64,000 nt of DNA from Amaricoccus solimangrovi. GTDB lineage: Bacteria; Pseudomonadota; Alphaproteobacteria; Rhodobacterales; Rhodobacteraceae. The notes under the pieces are model-generated. The model did not search any database. It was not told the origin of the DNA and was given only the letters and a program-made list of their open reading frames with translations. Of the stretch, positions 25,289 through 33,781 are shown one piece after another. The stretch spans positions 1 through 64,000 of the forward strand of contig NZ_VFRP01000008.1 of the NCBI RefSeq assembly GCF_006385685.1, given 5' to 3'. Each line of letters starts with the position of its first letter. Positions within the stretch are counted from its first letter, which is position 1. The position numbers and the translations under genes were made by a program.

Positions 25289-26050
25289 TCAGCCCGCGAT
25301 GGCGCGGATCGCGAAGAAGATGAGCGAGGGTCCGAGCAGGCAGCCGAGGCCGGTGTAGAAGGTCGCCGTCATCGCGCCATAGGGGACGAGGCGCGGGTCG
25401 GTGGCGGCGAGGCCGCCGGCGACGCCGCTCGTCGTGCCCATGAGCCCGCCGAAGACCATCGCGGTGCGCGCGTTGTCGAGGCCGATCGAGCGGGCGACGA
25501 AGGGCGTGCCGATCATCACCAGCACCGACTTGACGAGCCCGGCGGCGACGCTGAGCGCGATGACCTCGGAGGAGGCGCCGAGCGCGGTGCCGGTGACGGG
25601 GCCGACGATATAGGTCGCGGCGCCGGCGCCGATCGTGGTCATCGAGACCGGGTCGGTATAGCCGAAGCCATAGGCGACGAGCGCCCCGACCGCGAAGGAG
25701 ACGAAGACGCCCGCGAAGAGCGAGACGACGCCCGAGAGACCCGCCCGGCGGATCTCGGAGAAATCGACCCCGAAGGCGGTGGCGACGATGGCGAAGTCGC
25801 GCAGCATCGCGCCGCCCATCAGGCCGATCCCGGCGAAGAGCGGGATGTCGGCGAGGCCCTTGGAGCCGCCGGTGAGCGTGCCGCCGACCCAGGCCAGCGC
25901 GAGGCCCGCGAGGATGGCGATGGCGGAGCCGTGGATCCGGCCGTTGGTGAAGCGCTTCGAGACCCAGTAGCAGAGCCACATCGTCAGGCCGACGAAGGAG
26001 AAGGCGAAGAGCAGGCCGTTCTTGATCAGGAGTTCGGACAGGTCGGTCAT
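25289..26050 (-). CDS. madM: Malonate transporter subunit MadM
   Basis: Integral membrane protein of 253 residues. It works with the small subunit MadL to import malonate with a cation. Several hydrophobic helices are seen, with conserved stretches KRFTNGRIHGSAIAILAGLA, GYTDPVSMTTIGAGAATYIV and RTAMVFGGLMGTTSGVAGGL. Its start is 1 bp after the madL stop. The gene ends the matA/matB/madL/madM operon. The match to MadM is good in length and motifs. Confidence 0.9.
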   Translation of the reverse strand: MTDLSELLIKNGLLFAFSFVGLTMWLCYWVSKRFTNGRIHGSAIAILAGLALAWVGGTLTGGSKGLADIPLFAGIGLMGGAMLRDFAIVATAFGVDFSEIRRAGLSGVVSLFAGVFVSFAVGALVAYGFGYTDPVSMTTIGAGAATYIVGPVTGTALGASSEVIALSVAAGLVKSVLVMIGTPFVARSIGLDNARTAMVFGGLMGTTSGVAGGLAATDPRLVPYGAMTATFYTGLGCLLGPSLIFFAIRAIAG

Positions 26051-26051
26051 C

Positions 26052-26471
26052 TCAGCAGGCCTTCTCGGGAGCGATGGCGGGGGCGGTATCGGAACGGGTT
26101 TCCGGGGCGGTCGCGGATCGGCCGCCGACGCGGGCGATGACGGGAACCAGCGCGACGCAGACCGCCGCCGTCAGGACGCCCGCGAGGATCGCGGCCGGGC
26201 CGCCGGAAACGGCCGCGACCACGTTCTGCTGCGCGGCCATGGCGACGACGATGGGGATGTACATCGCGCTCCAGAAGCCGATGCCCATCTGCGAGATCTC
26301 GCAGAAGGCCTTCCTGCGCCGCAGGTAGTCGGTGATGAAGATCAGGAGCAGCATCGCGAAGCCGACGCCGCCGACATTGGCCTGCACGCCGATGAGATTG
26401 CCGAGAAGGTCGCCCACGAACACGCCGGCCAGCAGGCAGGCGGACAGGATGGCGACGCCATAGATGATCAT
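26052..26471 (-). CDS. madL: Malonate transporter subunit MadL
   Basis: Small membrane protein of 139 residues with three or four helices. It begins MIIYGVAILSACLLAGVFVG and contains GNLIGVQANVGGVGFAMLLL, both typical of MadL. A cytoplasmic loop DYLRRRKAFCEISQMGIGFW follows. The C-terminal tail after residue 115 is hydrophilic and less conserved. It lies between matB and madM on the minus strand; an 86-bp gap separates it from matB. MadL and MadM together form the sodium- or proton-coupled malonate carrier. Confidence 0.9.
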   Translation of the reverse strand: MIIYGVAILSACLLAGVFVGDLLGNLIGVQANVGGVGFAMLLLIFITDYLRRRKAFCEISQMGIGFWSAMYIPIVVAMAAQQNVVAAVSGGPAAILAGVLTAAVCVALVPVIARVGGRSATAPETRSDTAPAIAPEKAC

Positions 26472-26557
26472 TGGTATTCCTCCGAGTTGTATCTTTGTTC
26501 TGTCTTTCGGGAGTCGCGCCCTCCCGGGGAAGCGAGGCCTTTCGGCCCCGCCGGGGC

Positions 26558-28093
26558 TCAGCCCGCCGCCAGCGCCTCCGCCGGCTGATAGAGCGCGGCG
26601 TGGCGCTTGCGAAGTTCCGCCTTCTGCACCTTGCCCATCACGTTGCGGGGCAGTTCATCGGCGAGAATGACCCGCTTGGGCTGCTTGTAGCGCGCGAGCC
26701 GGTCCGCGAGCGCGGCGGCGAGGCCGGCGGGATCGACGCTCTCGCCCTCGCGCGGCACGACGACGGCGGTGACGCCCTCGCCGAGATCCGGATGCGGCAG
26801 GCCGATCACGGCGGATTCGAGCACGCCCGGCAGTTCGTCGATCAGCGCCTCGATCTCCTTCGGATAGACGTTGTAGCCGCCCGAGATCACGAGATCCTTG
26901 TCGCGGCCGACGATGCGCAGGTAGCCCTCCGCGTCGATCAGGCCAAGGTCGCCGGTGATGAAGAAACCGTCGGGGCGGAATTCGGCCGCGGTCTTCTCCG
27001 GCATCCGCCAGTAGCCCGCGAAGACGTTCGGGCCGCGCACCTCGATCGCGCCGATCTCGCCCTGGGGCAGGGGCGCGCCGGTCTCGCGGTCGGCGACGCG
27101 GATCTCGACGCCGGGCAGCGCGAAGCCGACCGCGCCGGGGCGGCGCGCGCCGTCATAGGGGTTGGAGGCGATCATGCAGGTCTCGGTCATGCCGTAGCGC
27201 TCGAGGATCGCATGGCCGGTCCGCGCCGAGAATTCGGCGTGGGTATCGGCGAGCAGCGGGGCCGAGCCGGAGACGAAGAGCCGCATTCCGGCGGTCGAGA
27301 CCGCGTCGAGCCGCGGCGACTGGACGAGGCGGGTGTAGAAGGTCGGCACGCCCATCAGCACGGTCGCATCCGCCATCTCGGTGATGATCTCGTCCGCGTC
27401 GAACCGGGTCAGGAAGATCATCGTCGCCCCGGCGGCGAGCGCCATGTTGGCGGCGACGAAGAGCCCGTGGGTATGGAAGATCGGCAGCGCGTGGATCAGC
27501 CGGTCGCGCTCGGTGAAGCGCCAGCAGTCGAGAAGCGCGGCGCAGTTGGAGGCGAGATTGCCATGCGTCAGCACCGCGCCCTTGGAGCGCCCGGTGGTGC
27601 CGGAGGTGTAGAGGATCGCCGCCGGATCCTCCGCGCCGGGCGCGGCCCGTTCCGCCAGCGGCTCCGCCGCCGCGAGCCGGTCCATCAGCGTGCCCTCGCC
27701 CGCCGCGCCGAGGGTCTCGACCGCGAGGCTTTCCGTCGCGCGGCCGGCATGCGCCTCGAGCGTCTCCGGGCGGCAGACGAAGAGCCGCGGCTCGGCGTCG
27801 CCGAGGAAATAGTCGATCTCGGCGCCGGTATAGGCGGTGTTGAGCGGCAGGAAGACACCCCCCGCCGTCAGCGTCGCGAGATAGAGCAGGATCGCCTCGG
27901 GGCTCTTGTCGACCTGGACCGCGACGCGGTCGCCGGGGCGCACGCCGAGGTCCCGGAGCACGCGGGCGAGTCGGCGGCTCCGGTCGAGCGCCTCGGCGAA
28001 GCCGATCGGCGCGAGGCCGGGGCGTTCGAAGAGCGCCTTGTCGCCCTGGGCGCGGCAACTCCGCTCGAACATCTCGATGAGGGTGGTCGTCAT
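26558..28093 (-). CDS. matB: Malonyl-CoA synthetase (MatB)
   Basis: Adenylate-forming enzyme of 511 residues that activates malonate with ATP and CoA. The AMP-binding P-loop is ILYTSGTTGRSKGAVLTHGN. Further motifs are GVPTFYTRLVQSPRL, YGMTETCMIASNPYDGARRP, GYWRMPEKTAAEF, and the C-terminal hinge DGFFITGDLGLIDAEGYLRI and catalytic Lys region PRNVMGKVQKAELRK. The ATG at 28093 begins at MTTTLIEMFE; the frame stays open far upstream, but that part overlaps the decarboxylase gene and is not coding. With malonyl-CoA decarboxylase upstream it makes acetyl-CoA from malonate. Confidence 0.94.
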   Translation of the reverse strand: MTTTLIEMFERSCRAQGDKALFERPGLAPIGFAEALDRSRRLARVLRDLGVRPGDRVAVQVDKSPEAILLYLATLTAGGVFLPLNTAYTGAEIDYFLGDAEPRLFVCRPETLEAHAGRATESLAVETLGAAGEGTLMDRLAAAEPLAERAAPGAEDPAAILYTSGTTGRSKGAVLTHGNLASNCAALLDCWRFTERDRLIHALPIFHTHGLFVAANMALAAGATMIFLTRFDADEIITEMADATVLMGVPTFYTRLVQSPRLDAVSTAGMRLFVSGSAPLLADTHAEFSARTGHAILERYGMTETCMIASNPYDGARRPGAVGFALPGVEIRVADRETGAPLPQGEIGAIEVRGPNVFAGYWRMPEKTAAEFRPDGFFITGDLGLIDAEGYLRIVGRDKDLVISGGYNVYPKEIEALIDELPGVLESAVIGLPHPDLGEGVTAVVVPREGESVDPAGLAAALADRLARYKQPKRVILADELPRNVMGKVQKAELRKRHAALYQPAEALAAG

Positions 28094-28119
28094 GATGCGT
28101 CTCGCTTCCGTTGGGGGGA

Positions 28120-29454
28120 TCAGGCGGCGGAGGAGCGGGCGGACAGCGCGCGCCGCACCTCGGGGCCGTGGGCGATGGTGCCATCGGCGGCGAAGGCCTC
28201 GTGCCGGGCCTCGATGGCGTCGAGTTCGTAGAGGTAGTTGATCATCAGGCCATGGGCGCGCTTGAGGGCGCTCGGCGCGAAATCGGCCGGCCAGTTGATC
28301 CGGTGCGCCGAGGCGCCGTTGCCGAGGTGGAAACGCGCGACCGGATCGACCGGCGCCCCGCGCTTCGTCCTGGCCTCGACGAAATAACGCGCGGCCCAGA
28401 GCTGGATCCGGGGCGCGAGCGCGGCCTGGAGCCCCAGGTCCTCGCGCCAGTTCTCCCCGGCCAGCGTCGCGGACAGCGCGCGGGCCTCCGGATCCTCCTC
28501 CGCCGCGAGCCAGGCGGCGAAGCCCGGCGCGGGCGAGAGCGTGACGAAGGTCTCGAGCCCGGGCAGGTCCTCCCGCAGGTCGCGCACCACCTGCTTGATG
28601 AGGAAGTTGCCGAAGGACACGCCCTTGAGGCCCGGCTGGCAGTTGCTGATCGAATAGAAGACCGCCGTGTCGGCCTCCGCCGCCGCCCCCTCGGCCGCCC
28701 CGCCCGCGGCGATGAGCGGGCCGATCGCATCGGGAATGCCCGCGCAGAGCGCCACCTCGACGAAGATCAGCGGCTCGTCGCCGGTCGCCGGGTGGAAGAA
28801 GGCGTAGCAGCGGCGATCCTCCGGATCGAGACGGCGGCGCAGGTCGTCCCAGTCGCGGATCTCGTGCACCGCCTCGTAGGCGACGATCTTCTCGAGGATC
28901 GCCGCCGGCGTGTTCCAGTCGATGCGTCGCATCACGAGGAAGCCGCGGTTGAACCACGAGGCGAGCAGATGATCGAAATCGATGTCGAGCGGCGCGAGCG
29001 AAGGCTCGCCCCGCAGCGCCTCGAGCAGGCTCGCGCGCATGCGCACGAGCCTGAGCGTGCCGCCGGGCGCGAGGTTGAGCCGGCGGAGCAGCGTCTGGCG
29101 GCGCGGCTCGACCGCGGCGAAGAGCCGGGCCAGCGCGGCCTGGTCCGGGGCCGCGTCCCAGGCCGCGTAGGCCGCGCGGACCTGGGCCGGATCGGCGCCG
29201 TAGTCGTCGAGAAGCGCCCGGAAGAAGGCGGCGCGGCCGGCCGCGTCGAGCGCGTCGAAGGCGTCGAGCGCCTCGCCGGCCACCGCGATCCGCGAGGCCT
29301 CGCCGCTCGGGCGCATCAGCCGCGCGCAGGCGGCGGCGAGGCGGGGGCCGGCGGGGGTCTCGGAAACGGCGGCGGGGCGCGCGAGCCGCGGCCGCACATT
29401 GGCGCCGATGCTCTGGATGAGGTCCTGCAGGAAGGCGATGTTCGGCTTTGGCAC
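28120..29454 (-). CDS. matA: Malonyl-CoA decarboxylase
   Basis: Cytoplasmic enzyme of 444 residues that converts malonyl-CoA to acetyl-CoA and CO2. An N-terminal helical domain (residues about 1-150) precedes the acyltransferase-like catalytic domain, which has SISNCQPGLKGVSFGNFLIK (catalytic Ser region) and the C-terminal FHLGNGASAHRINWPAD with its His. The GTG at 29454 is the start: a full AGGAGG lies 5 bases upstream, whereas the frame upstream lacks any ATG. It is the first gene of the mat/mad operon, divergent from the matR regulator, with an inverted-repeat operator candidate between them. Confidence 0.93.
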   Translation of the reverse strand: MPKPNIAFLQDLIQSIGANVRPRLARPAAVSETPAGPRLAAACARLMRPSGEASRIAVAGEALDAFDALDAAGRAAFFRALLDDYGADPAQVRAAYAAWDAAPDQAALARLFAAVEPRRQTLLRRLNLAPGGTLRLVRMRASLLEALRGEPSLAPLDIDFDHLLASWFNRGFLVMRRIDWNTPAAILEKIVAYEAVHEIRDWDDLRRRLDPEDRRCYAFFHPATGDEPLIFVEVALCAGIPDAIGPLIAAGGAAEGAAAEADTAVFYSISNCQPGLKGVSFGNFLIKQVVRDLREDLPGLETFVTLSPAPGFAAWLAAEEDPEARALSATLAGENWREDLGLQAALAPRIQLWAARYFVEARTKRGAPVDPVARFHLGNGASAHRINWPADFAPSALKRAHGLMINYLYELDAIEARHEAFAADGTIAHGPEVRRALSARSSAA

Positions 29455-29501
29455 GGGTTCCTCCTGGGTCGTTGGTAATGTTATACGCCTGATTGGTTCT
29501 G

Positions 29502-29514
29502 TTGTATATAACAA
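29502..29514. promoter_or_regulatory. Candidate MatR operator between decarboxylase and matR
   Basis: TTGT and ACAA arms separated by ATATA form a 13-bp inverted repeat in an AT-rich patch of the divergent intergenic region. The TTGTA/TACAA type of half site is characteristic of several FadR-subgroup GntR regulators, including MatR-type proteins. It lies 48 bases upstream of the decarboxylase start codon and 37 bases upstream of matR, so it could control both. Confidence 0.5.
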
Positions 29515-29550
29515 ACCGCATCTGGATGTTGATCCGAGGAGTCCCTAGAA

Positions 29551-30249
29551 ATGAGAGGCTTGGCAGAGGAGACTGGCGCCGCGATGAGCACGCTGCCGAA
29601 CGTGGTCCGGATCCGCGAGGCGCTGGAGAACGCGATCGTGGACGGGCGATTCGCTCCCGGGGCGAAGCTCGATCCCGAGGCGCTGGCCCGGGAGTTCGAC
29701 GTGTCGCGCACCCCGATCCGCGAGGCGCTGCAGCAGCTCGAGGCCTCGGGTCTCGTCCGGGTCGCCGCCAAGCGCGGCACCTTCGTCTCGGAATGGAGTC
29801 CGGAGGAACTGGCCGAGCGGTTCGAGATGATGGCCGAGGTCGAGGCCTCCTGCGCCCGGCTCGCCGCCCGGCGGATCACCGATACCGAACTGGCCGAACT
29901 CGAGGCGCTGCACGCCTCCTGCCACCGTCTGGCCGAGGCGGGCGACATCGACGCCTATTACGCCGAGAACTCGGCCTTCCACCATTGCCTCTACCGCGCC
30001 ACCCACAACGCCTTTCTCGCGCGCGAGGCCGGCCGTCTGCACGCGATGCTGCAGCCCTACCGGCGGATGCAGCTGCAGGTGCGCAATCGCCTCGGCCGCT
30101 CCTTCGACGAGCACGAGGCGGTGGTCCGGGCGATCCGCGCCGGCGACGACGCCGCGGCCGGGGAGGCGATGCGCGACCATGTCGTGGTGCAGGGCGACCG
30201 GTTCCACGACCTCCTCGCCGCGCTCCGTCAGGCGCGCCGAGCCGGATAG
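29551..30249 (+). CDS. matR: GntR-family regulator of malonate genes (MatR-like)
   Basis: FadR-subgroup repressor of 232 residues. The winged helix contains GRFAPGAKLDPEALAREFDV, then SRTPIREALQQLEASGLVRV. The FCD domain includes the metal-type His pattern AFHHCLYRATHNAFLA and EHEAVVRAIRAGDD. It is divergent from the malonyl-CoA decarboxylase gene, the standard position of MatR, and malonate or malonyl-CoA is the likely effector. The start at 29551 follows GAGGAG at a slightly long spacing; an internal ATG at 29584 is possible. Direct repression of the mat/mad operon is inferred from layout. Confidence 0.87.
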   Translation: MRGLAEETGAAMSTLPNVVRIREALENAIVDGRFAPGAKLDPEALAREFDVSRTPIREALQQLEASGLVRVAAKRGTFVSEWSPEELAERFEMMAEVEASCARLAARRITDTELAELEALHASCHRLAEAGDIDAYYAENSAFHHCLYRATHNAFLAREAGRLHAMLQPYRRMQLQVRNRLGRSFDEHEAVVRAIRAGDDAAAGEAMRDHVVVQGDRFHDLLAALRQARRAG

Positions 30250-30262
30250 GCGGCCGGCGCGC

Positions 30263-30292
30263 GGGCGCGGCGCGGCGTGCCTGGCCGCGCCC
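30263..30292 (+). terminator. Hairpin after matR, possible terminator
   Basis: GGGCGCGG and CCGCGCCC pair perfectly around a 14-base loop, 14 bp after the matR stop. There is no T-run, so it may only stabilise the mRNA end. Confidence 0.4.
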
Positions 30293-30527
30293 CTGGATCT
30301 CGCGGATCCGGGCGTCGCCGCCTGCTCGGCGCGGCGACGCGGAACAAGCATTATGATACAAGAGCCATCCCGTCATCGCGCCGAGCGCATGGCGTTCAGC
30401 TGGTCGGGATTCGCGCGAGGGGAGCGTGCGCGGGCGACCGGGAGGCTGCGTCCCGCCCGAAGCTGGAACCGGTTCCCGCCTCCGCCGGTCGGGCACGGAC
30501 CGCGGCGGGCCTTTCGCCGGCCGGGCG

Positions 30528-30540
30528 TAACATGATGTTA
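30528..30540. promoter_or_regulatory. Perfect palindrome TAACATGATGTTA upstream of tctC
   Basis: Six-base arms TAACAT/ATGTTA around a single G, in AT-rich sequence within a very GC-rich region, 110 bases before the tctC start codon. This is the expected size and place for a dimeric regulator site. The regulator is unknown; MatR is the nearest candidate, though the half sites differ from the mat operator. Confidence 0.45.
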
Positions 30541-30649
30541 TGCAAGCGGTCATTTCCGCACTAGGTCCATGGCGGCTTCGCGCTTACTCTGGCCCGAGGT
30601 GGAGACAATTCGCTCCCCTCAAGAACCGGAAGACCAAAGGGAGGATTCC

Positions 30650-31645
30650 ATGAGGAGATTGCTGGTGGGCGCGGCCGCGCTCACGATGGTTGTCGCGGGT
30701 CCGGTGGTGGCCCAGGACTTTCCGGCCAAGGACCTGCAGGGCATCATCCAGTGGGGCGCGGGCGGATCCACCGACGTGGTGATGCGCTCCGTCACGCCGC
30801 ATGCCGAGGAGGTGCTCGGCGCCGACGTGGTGATGCAGAACAAGACCGGCGGCGTCGGCGCGATCGCGACGAAATTCGTCTACGCGCAGAAGGCGGATGG
30901 CTACACGCTGCTGATGGGCGCGGAGAACCCCCAGCTCTACAAGGTCATGGGCCTCGGCGACATCGACTATTCGAGCTTCGTCCCGATCGACATCCTGGCG
31001 CGCGGCGTGCCGATCCTCGTCGCCAAGAACGACGCGCCCTACGGCACCCTGAAGGAGCTGATCGACTACGCCCAGGCCCATCCGGGCGAGGTCAAGGTCG
31101 GCTCGACCGGGCCGGGCGGCCTGCCCTCGGTCGTGACCGCGATGCTGCAGAGCCAGACGGACCTGCCGATGACGGCGGTGCCCTACGACGGCGACGGCCC
31201 GGCGCTGACCGCGCTGATGGGCGGCGCGATCGACGTGATGCCGGCCGTGCTCGGCGCCGCGCTCGAGAACATCAAGGCCGGGCGGATCAAGCCGCTCGCC
31301 GTCATCGAGACGGAGGCCAATCCGGTGCTGCCGGACGTGCCGCCCGTCACCGACACGCTCCCTGACATCGCCACTTACCTCCCCTGGGGCCCGTTCTTCG
31401 GCGTCTTCGTCAAGGAGGGCACTCCGCCCGAAGCCGTCGAGAAGCTGACCGCGGCCTACAGGGCCGGCGCCGAATCCGATGACTTCAAGAAGCTGATGGA
31501 CGAGCGCGGCTACAAGCTGATGAACCTCTCGGGCGAGGAGGCGCGCGCGTTCCTCGACCGCTGGCAGTCGGTGACCTCGTGGCTCGTCTACGACGCGGGC
31601 ATTGCGAAGAAGTCGCCGGAGGAATTCGGCATCCCGAAGCCCTGA
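30650..31645 (+). CDS. tctC: Tripartite tricarboxylate transporter binding protein (TctC/Bug family)
   Basis: Periplasmic receptor of 331 residues with a signal peptide (MRRLLVGAAALTMVVAGPVV, cut at VAQ-D). Bug-family motifs are QWGAGGSTDVVMRSVTPHAE (the phosphate/carboxylate-binding loop), KTGGVGAIATKFVYAQKADG and GSTGPGGLPSVVTAML. A strong AGGGAGG site precedes the ATG at 30650. It is first in a tctCBA operon. Ligand is unknown: family members bind citrate, other carboxylates and amino acids, and the nearby malonate and beta-alanine genes suggest a C3-C4 carboxylate. Confidence 0.9.
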   Translation: MRRLLVGAAALTMVVAGPVVAQDFPAKDLQGIIQWGAGGSTDVVMRSVTPHAEEVLGADVVMQNKTGGVGAIATKFVYAQKADGYTLLMGAENPQLYKVMGLGDIDYSSFVPIDILARGVPILVAKNDAPYGTLKELIDYAQAHPGEVKVGSTGPGGLPSVVTAMLQSQTDLPMTAVPYDGDGPALTALMGGAIDVMPAVLGAALENIKAGRIKPLAVIETEANPVLPDVPPVTDTLPDIATYLPWGPFFGVFVKEGTPPEAVEKLTAAYRAGAESDDFKKLMDERGYKLMNLSGEEARAFLDRWQSVTSWLVYDAGIAKKSPEEFGIPKP

Positions 31646-31651
31646 CCGGTA

Positions 31652-31684
31652 CGCCCGGCGCGCGCCCGATCCGCGCGCCGGGCG
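31652..31684 (+). promoter_or_regulatory. Very strong intercistronic hairpin between tctC and tctB
   Basis: A perfect 13-bp stem of G-C pairs only (arms 31652-31664 and 31672-31684) with a 7-base loop CCCGATC starts 6 bp after the tctC stop. It lacks a U-run and is followed by the tctB ribosome-binding site. It likely protects the tctC message from 3' decay or reduces read-through to the permeases. Confidence 0.75.
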
Positions 31685-31712
31685 GCGAACGGCTCAATCC
31701 GGCGGAGGAATC

Positions 31713-32225
31713 ATGGATTACCACGAACATCACGTGAAGCACCGGGGCGAGGACGCGTTCGGCCTCGTCGTGCTCGTCGTCAGCGTCCTGCTGCTCTGGA
31801 AATCATACACGATCGCGGGCTTCTCGGCGCTCAGTTCGCCCGGCGCCTTCCCGATGGCCGCCTCGGCGGTGATGGTCTTCTCCGCTTCCCTCGTCGTGAT
31901 CGGCAATGCCCGAAGGCGCGGCCGGCTCTCGGGCGAGGAGATCCTGCCGAGGACGGTCGTGCTCTTCACCGCGCTGGTGATCGCCTACGCCGCGGCGCTG
32001 GTGCCGCTCGGCTTCCTGCCGGCATCCTTCCTGTTCCTGATCCTCGCGATGAAGCTCCTCTACCGCGCCTCCTGGCTCCGGAGCCTGATCATCGCCCTCG
32101 CCTCGCTCGCGCTCGTCTATATCGTCTTCCGGCTGGTCTTCCAGGTCGTGCTGCCGCAGGGGATCGTGCCCGAGGACGAGATCCTCGCGATGTTCCGCCA
32201 CCACCCGGCCCCGGAGGCTCCGTGA
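31713..32225 (+). CDS. tctB: Tripartite tricarboxylate transporter small permease TctB
   Basis: Membrane protein of 170 residues with four predicted helices (starting FGLVVLVVSVLLLWKSYTIA; SPGAFPMAASAVMVFSASLV; VLFTALVIAYAAALVPLGFL; LIIALASLALVYIVFRLVFQ). The SPGAFP motif after the first helix is conserved in TctB. A GGCGGAGGAA ribosome-binding site precedes the ATG at 31713. The stop overlaps the tctA start in TGATG, giving tight coupling of the two membrane subunits. Confidence 0.9.
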   Translation: MDYHEHHVKHRGEDAFGLVVLVVSVLLLWKSYTIAGFSALSSPGAFPMAASAVMVFSASLVVIGNARRRGRLSGEEILPRTVVLFTALVIAYAAALVPLGFLPASFLFLILAMKLLYRASWLRSLIIALASLALVYIVFRLVFQVVLPQGIVPEDEILAMFRHHPAPEAP

Positions 32226-33727
32226 TGACCGAGGCCCTCAGCTATTTCACCACCGCCTGGTTCGACCCCTGGCTGCTCTTCCTGATCGCCGCCGGCACCT
32301 TCGCGGGGATCTACATCGGCGCGATCCCCGGGCTCTCGGTCACCATGGCGGTGTCGATCCTGATCTCCTTCACCTTCTCCTGGGACGTGAACGACGCGCT
32401 CTGCCTGATGGTCGGCATCTTCATGGGCGGCGTCTACGGCGGCTCGCGGACGGCGATCCTGCTCAACATCCCGGGCGCGCCATCGGCGATCGCCACCGCG
32501 CTCGACGGCTATCCGCTGGCGCAGCGCGGCGAGGCGGGCGAGGCGATCGGCATCTCGACGGTGATGTCCTTCTTCGGGGGAATGGTCGGCATCGCCCTGC
32601 TCGCGATCGGCGCGCCGATCATCTCGGACTTCGCGCTGACCTTCCAGCCGCGCGACTACATGCTGCTCGCGATCCTCGGCATCCTGCTCGTCGGATCGCT
32701 GTCGGGCGAGAGCCTCGCCAAGGGGGTGGTCGCCGGCGCCTTCGGCATGCTGATCGGCACCGTCGGGCTCGACCCGCTGACGGCGGAGGAGCGCTTCACC
32801 TTCGGCTTCACGGAACTCTGGAACGGCATTTCCTTCGTCGCGGTGATGATCGGGCTCTTCGGCGTCGCCGAGGCGCTCGGCCAGCTCCGCCAGCTCGAGC
32901 TTCCCGCCATCAAGCAGAAGATCACCCGGATCGTTCCCTCCTGGGCGTCGCTCCGCCGCTACCTGCCGCTCAGCCTCCAGACCTCGATGATCGGCGTGAT
33001 CATCGGCGCCCTGCCGGGCGTCGGCGGCGACATCGCCGCGCTCATGGCCTATGACTACGCCAAGCGGACGGTGCGCGATCCCGAGGTGCCCTTCGGCAAG
33101 GGCGCGCGCGAGGGGCTCGTCGCGCCCGAGAGTGCCAACAACGCGGCGGTCGGCGGCGCCTTCATCCCGATGCTGACGCTCGGCATCCCCGGCGACGCGG
33201 TCACCGCGATCTTCATCGGCGCGCTCTTCATCCACGGGCTGAACCCCGGGCCGATGCTGATGATCGAGCAGCCGCACATGTTCTGGTTCATGGTCGGCAA
33301 TCTGGTGCTCGCCTGCGTCTTCATGCTGATCTTCGGACTGACCGGCATCCGGATCTTCACGAAGATCGTCGAGATCCCGAAGGGAATCCTGATCCCGCTG
33401 ATCCTGCTGCTCTCCGTCGTCGGCGCCTACGCGGTCAACAACTCGGTGACCGATGTCTACTGGATGCTGGGCTTCGGGGTGCTCGGCTACTTCATGAAGC
33501 AGTACGGCTATCAGGTCGGGCCGGTCATCCTCGGCGTGATCCTCGCGCGGCTGATCGACGAGAACTGGCGCCGCGCGATCATCTCCGAGCAGGAGCATTT
33601 GGGGAGCTTTTTCGCCAACATGTTCGCGAGCCCGCTGTCGCTCGTGCTCTTCGCCGCGGTCGTGCTGACCGTGCTGAGCCAGACGCCGGTCCTCGGCTGG
33701 ATCCGGCGCCTGTTCCGGCGGGCGTGA
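32225..33727 (+). CDS. tctA: Tripartite tricarboxylate transporter large permease TctA
   Basis: Twelve-helix membrane subunit of 500 residues that forms the transport path. TctA hallmarks are GAIPGLSVTMAVSILISFTF, GVYGGSRTAILLNIPGAPSA and the repeat-like GALPGVGGDIAALMAYDYAK, then ESANNAAVGGAFIPMLTLGI. It starts at 32225 in a TGATG overlap with tctB. It is the last gene of tctCBA and converges with a sugar-isomerase-like gene after 54 bp. No damage is visible. Confidence 0.94.
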   Translation: MTEALSYFTTAWFDPWLLFLIAAGTFAGIYIGAIPGLSVTMAVSILISFTFSWDVNDALCLMVGIFMGGVYGGSRTAILLNIPGAPSAIATALDGYPLAQRGEAGEAIGISTVMSFFGGMVGIALLAIGAPIISDFALTFQPRDYMLLAILGILLVGSLSGESLAKGVVAGAFGMLIGTVGLDPLTAEERFTFGFTELWNGISFVAVMIGLFGVAEALGQLRQLELPAIKQKITRIVPSWASLRRYLPLSLQTSMIGVIIGALPGVGGDIAALMAYDYAKRTVRDPEVPFGKGAREGLVAPESANNAAVGGAFIPMLTLGIPGDAVTAIFIGALFIHGLNPGPMLMIEQPHMFWFMVGNLVLACVFMLIFGLTGIRIFTKIVEIPKGILIPLILLLSVVGAYAVNNSVTDVYWMLGFGVLGYFMKQYGYQVGPVILGVILARLIDENWRRAIISEQEHLGSFFANMFASPLSLVLFAAVVLTVLSQTPVLGWIRRLFRRA

Positions 33728-33781
33728 CGCGGGAGCCGCTCGCCCTGCGAGGCGGGCGGCGCCCGGCGGAGGAAAAAGCCC

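Larger units (their letters stand above)
30250..30649. other. 400-bp intergenic region between matR and tctC
   Basis: No credible gene. It holds a GC hairpin just after matR (30263-30292), an AT-rich patch around 30350-30362 containing TATGATACAA (a possible -10 and a TACAA half site like the mat operator), and a perfect small palindrome at 30528-30540. It therefore looks like the end of matR and the regulatory region of the tct operon. Confidence 0.6.

Noticed and set aside
26558-29521. A 987-codon frame reading through matB and the decarboxylase region
   Set aside because: Only the part from 28093 matches MatB. The upstream part is antisense to nothing meaningful and overlaps the decarboxylase in another frame; it is an effect of very high GC.
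30277-30564. Possible small gene after matR
   Set aside because: No recognisable protein and no good ribosome-binding site; the region looks regulatory.
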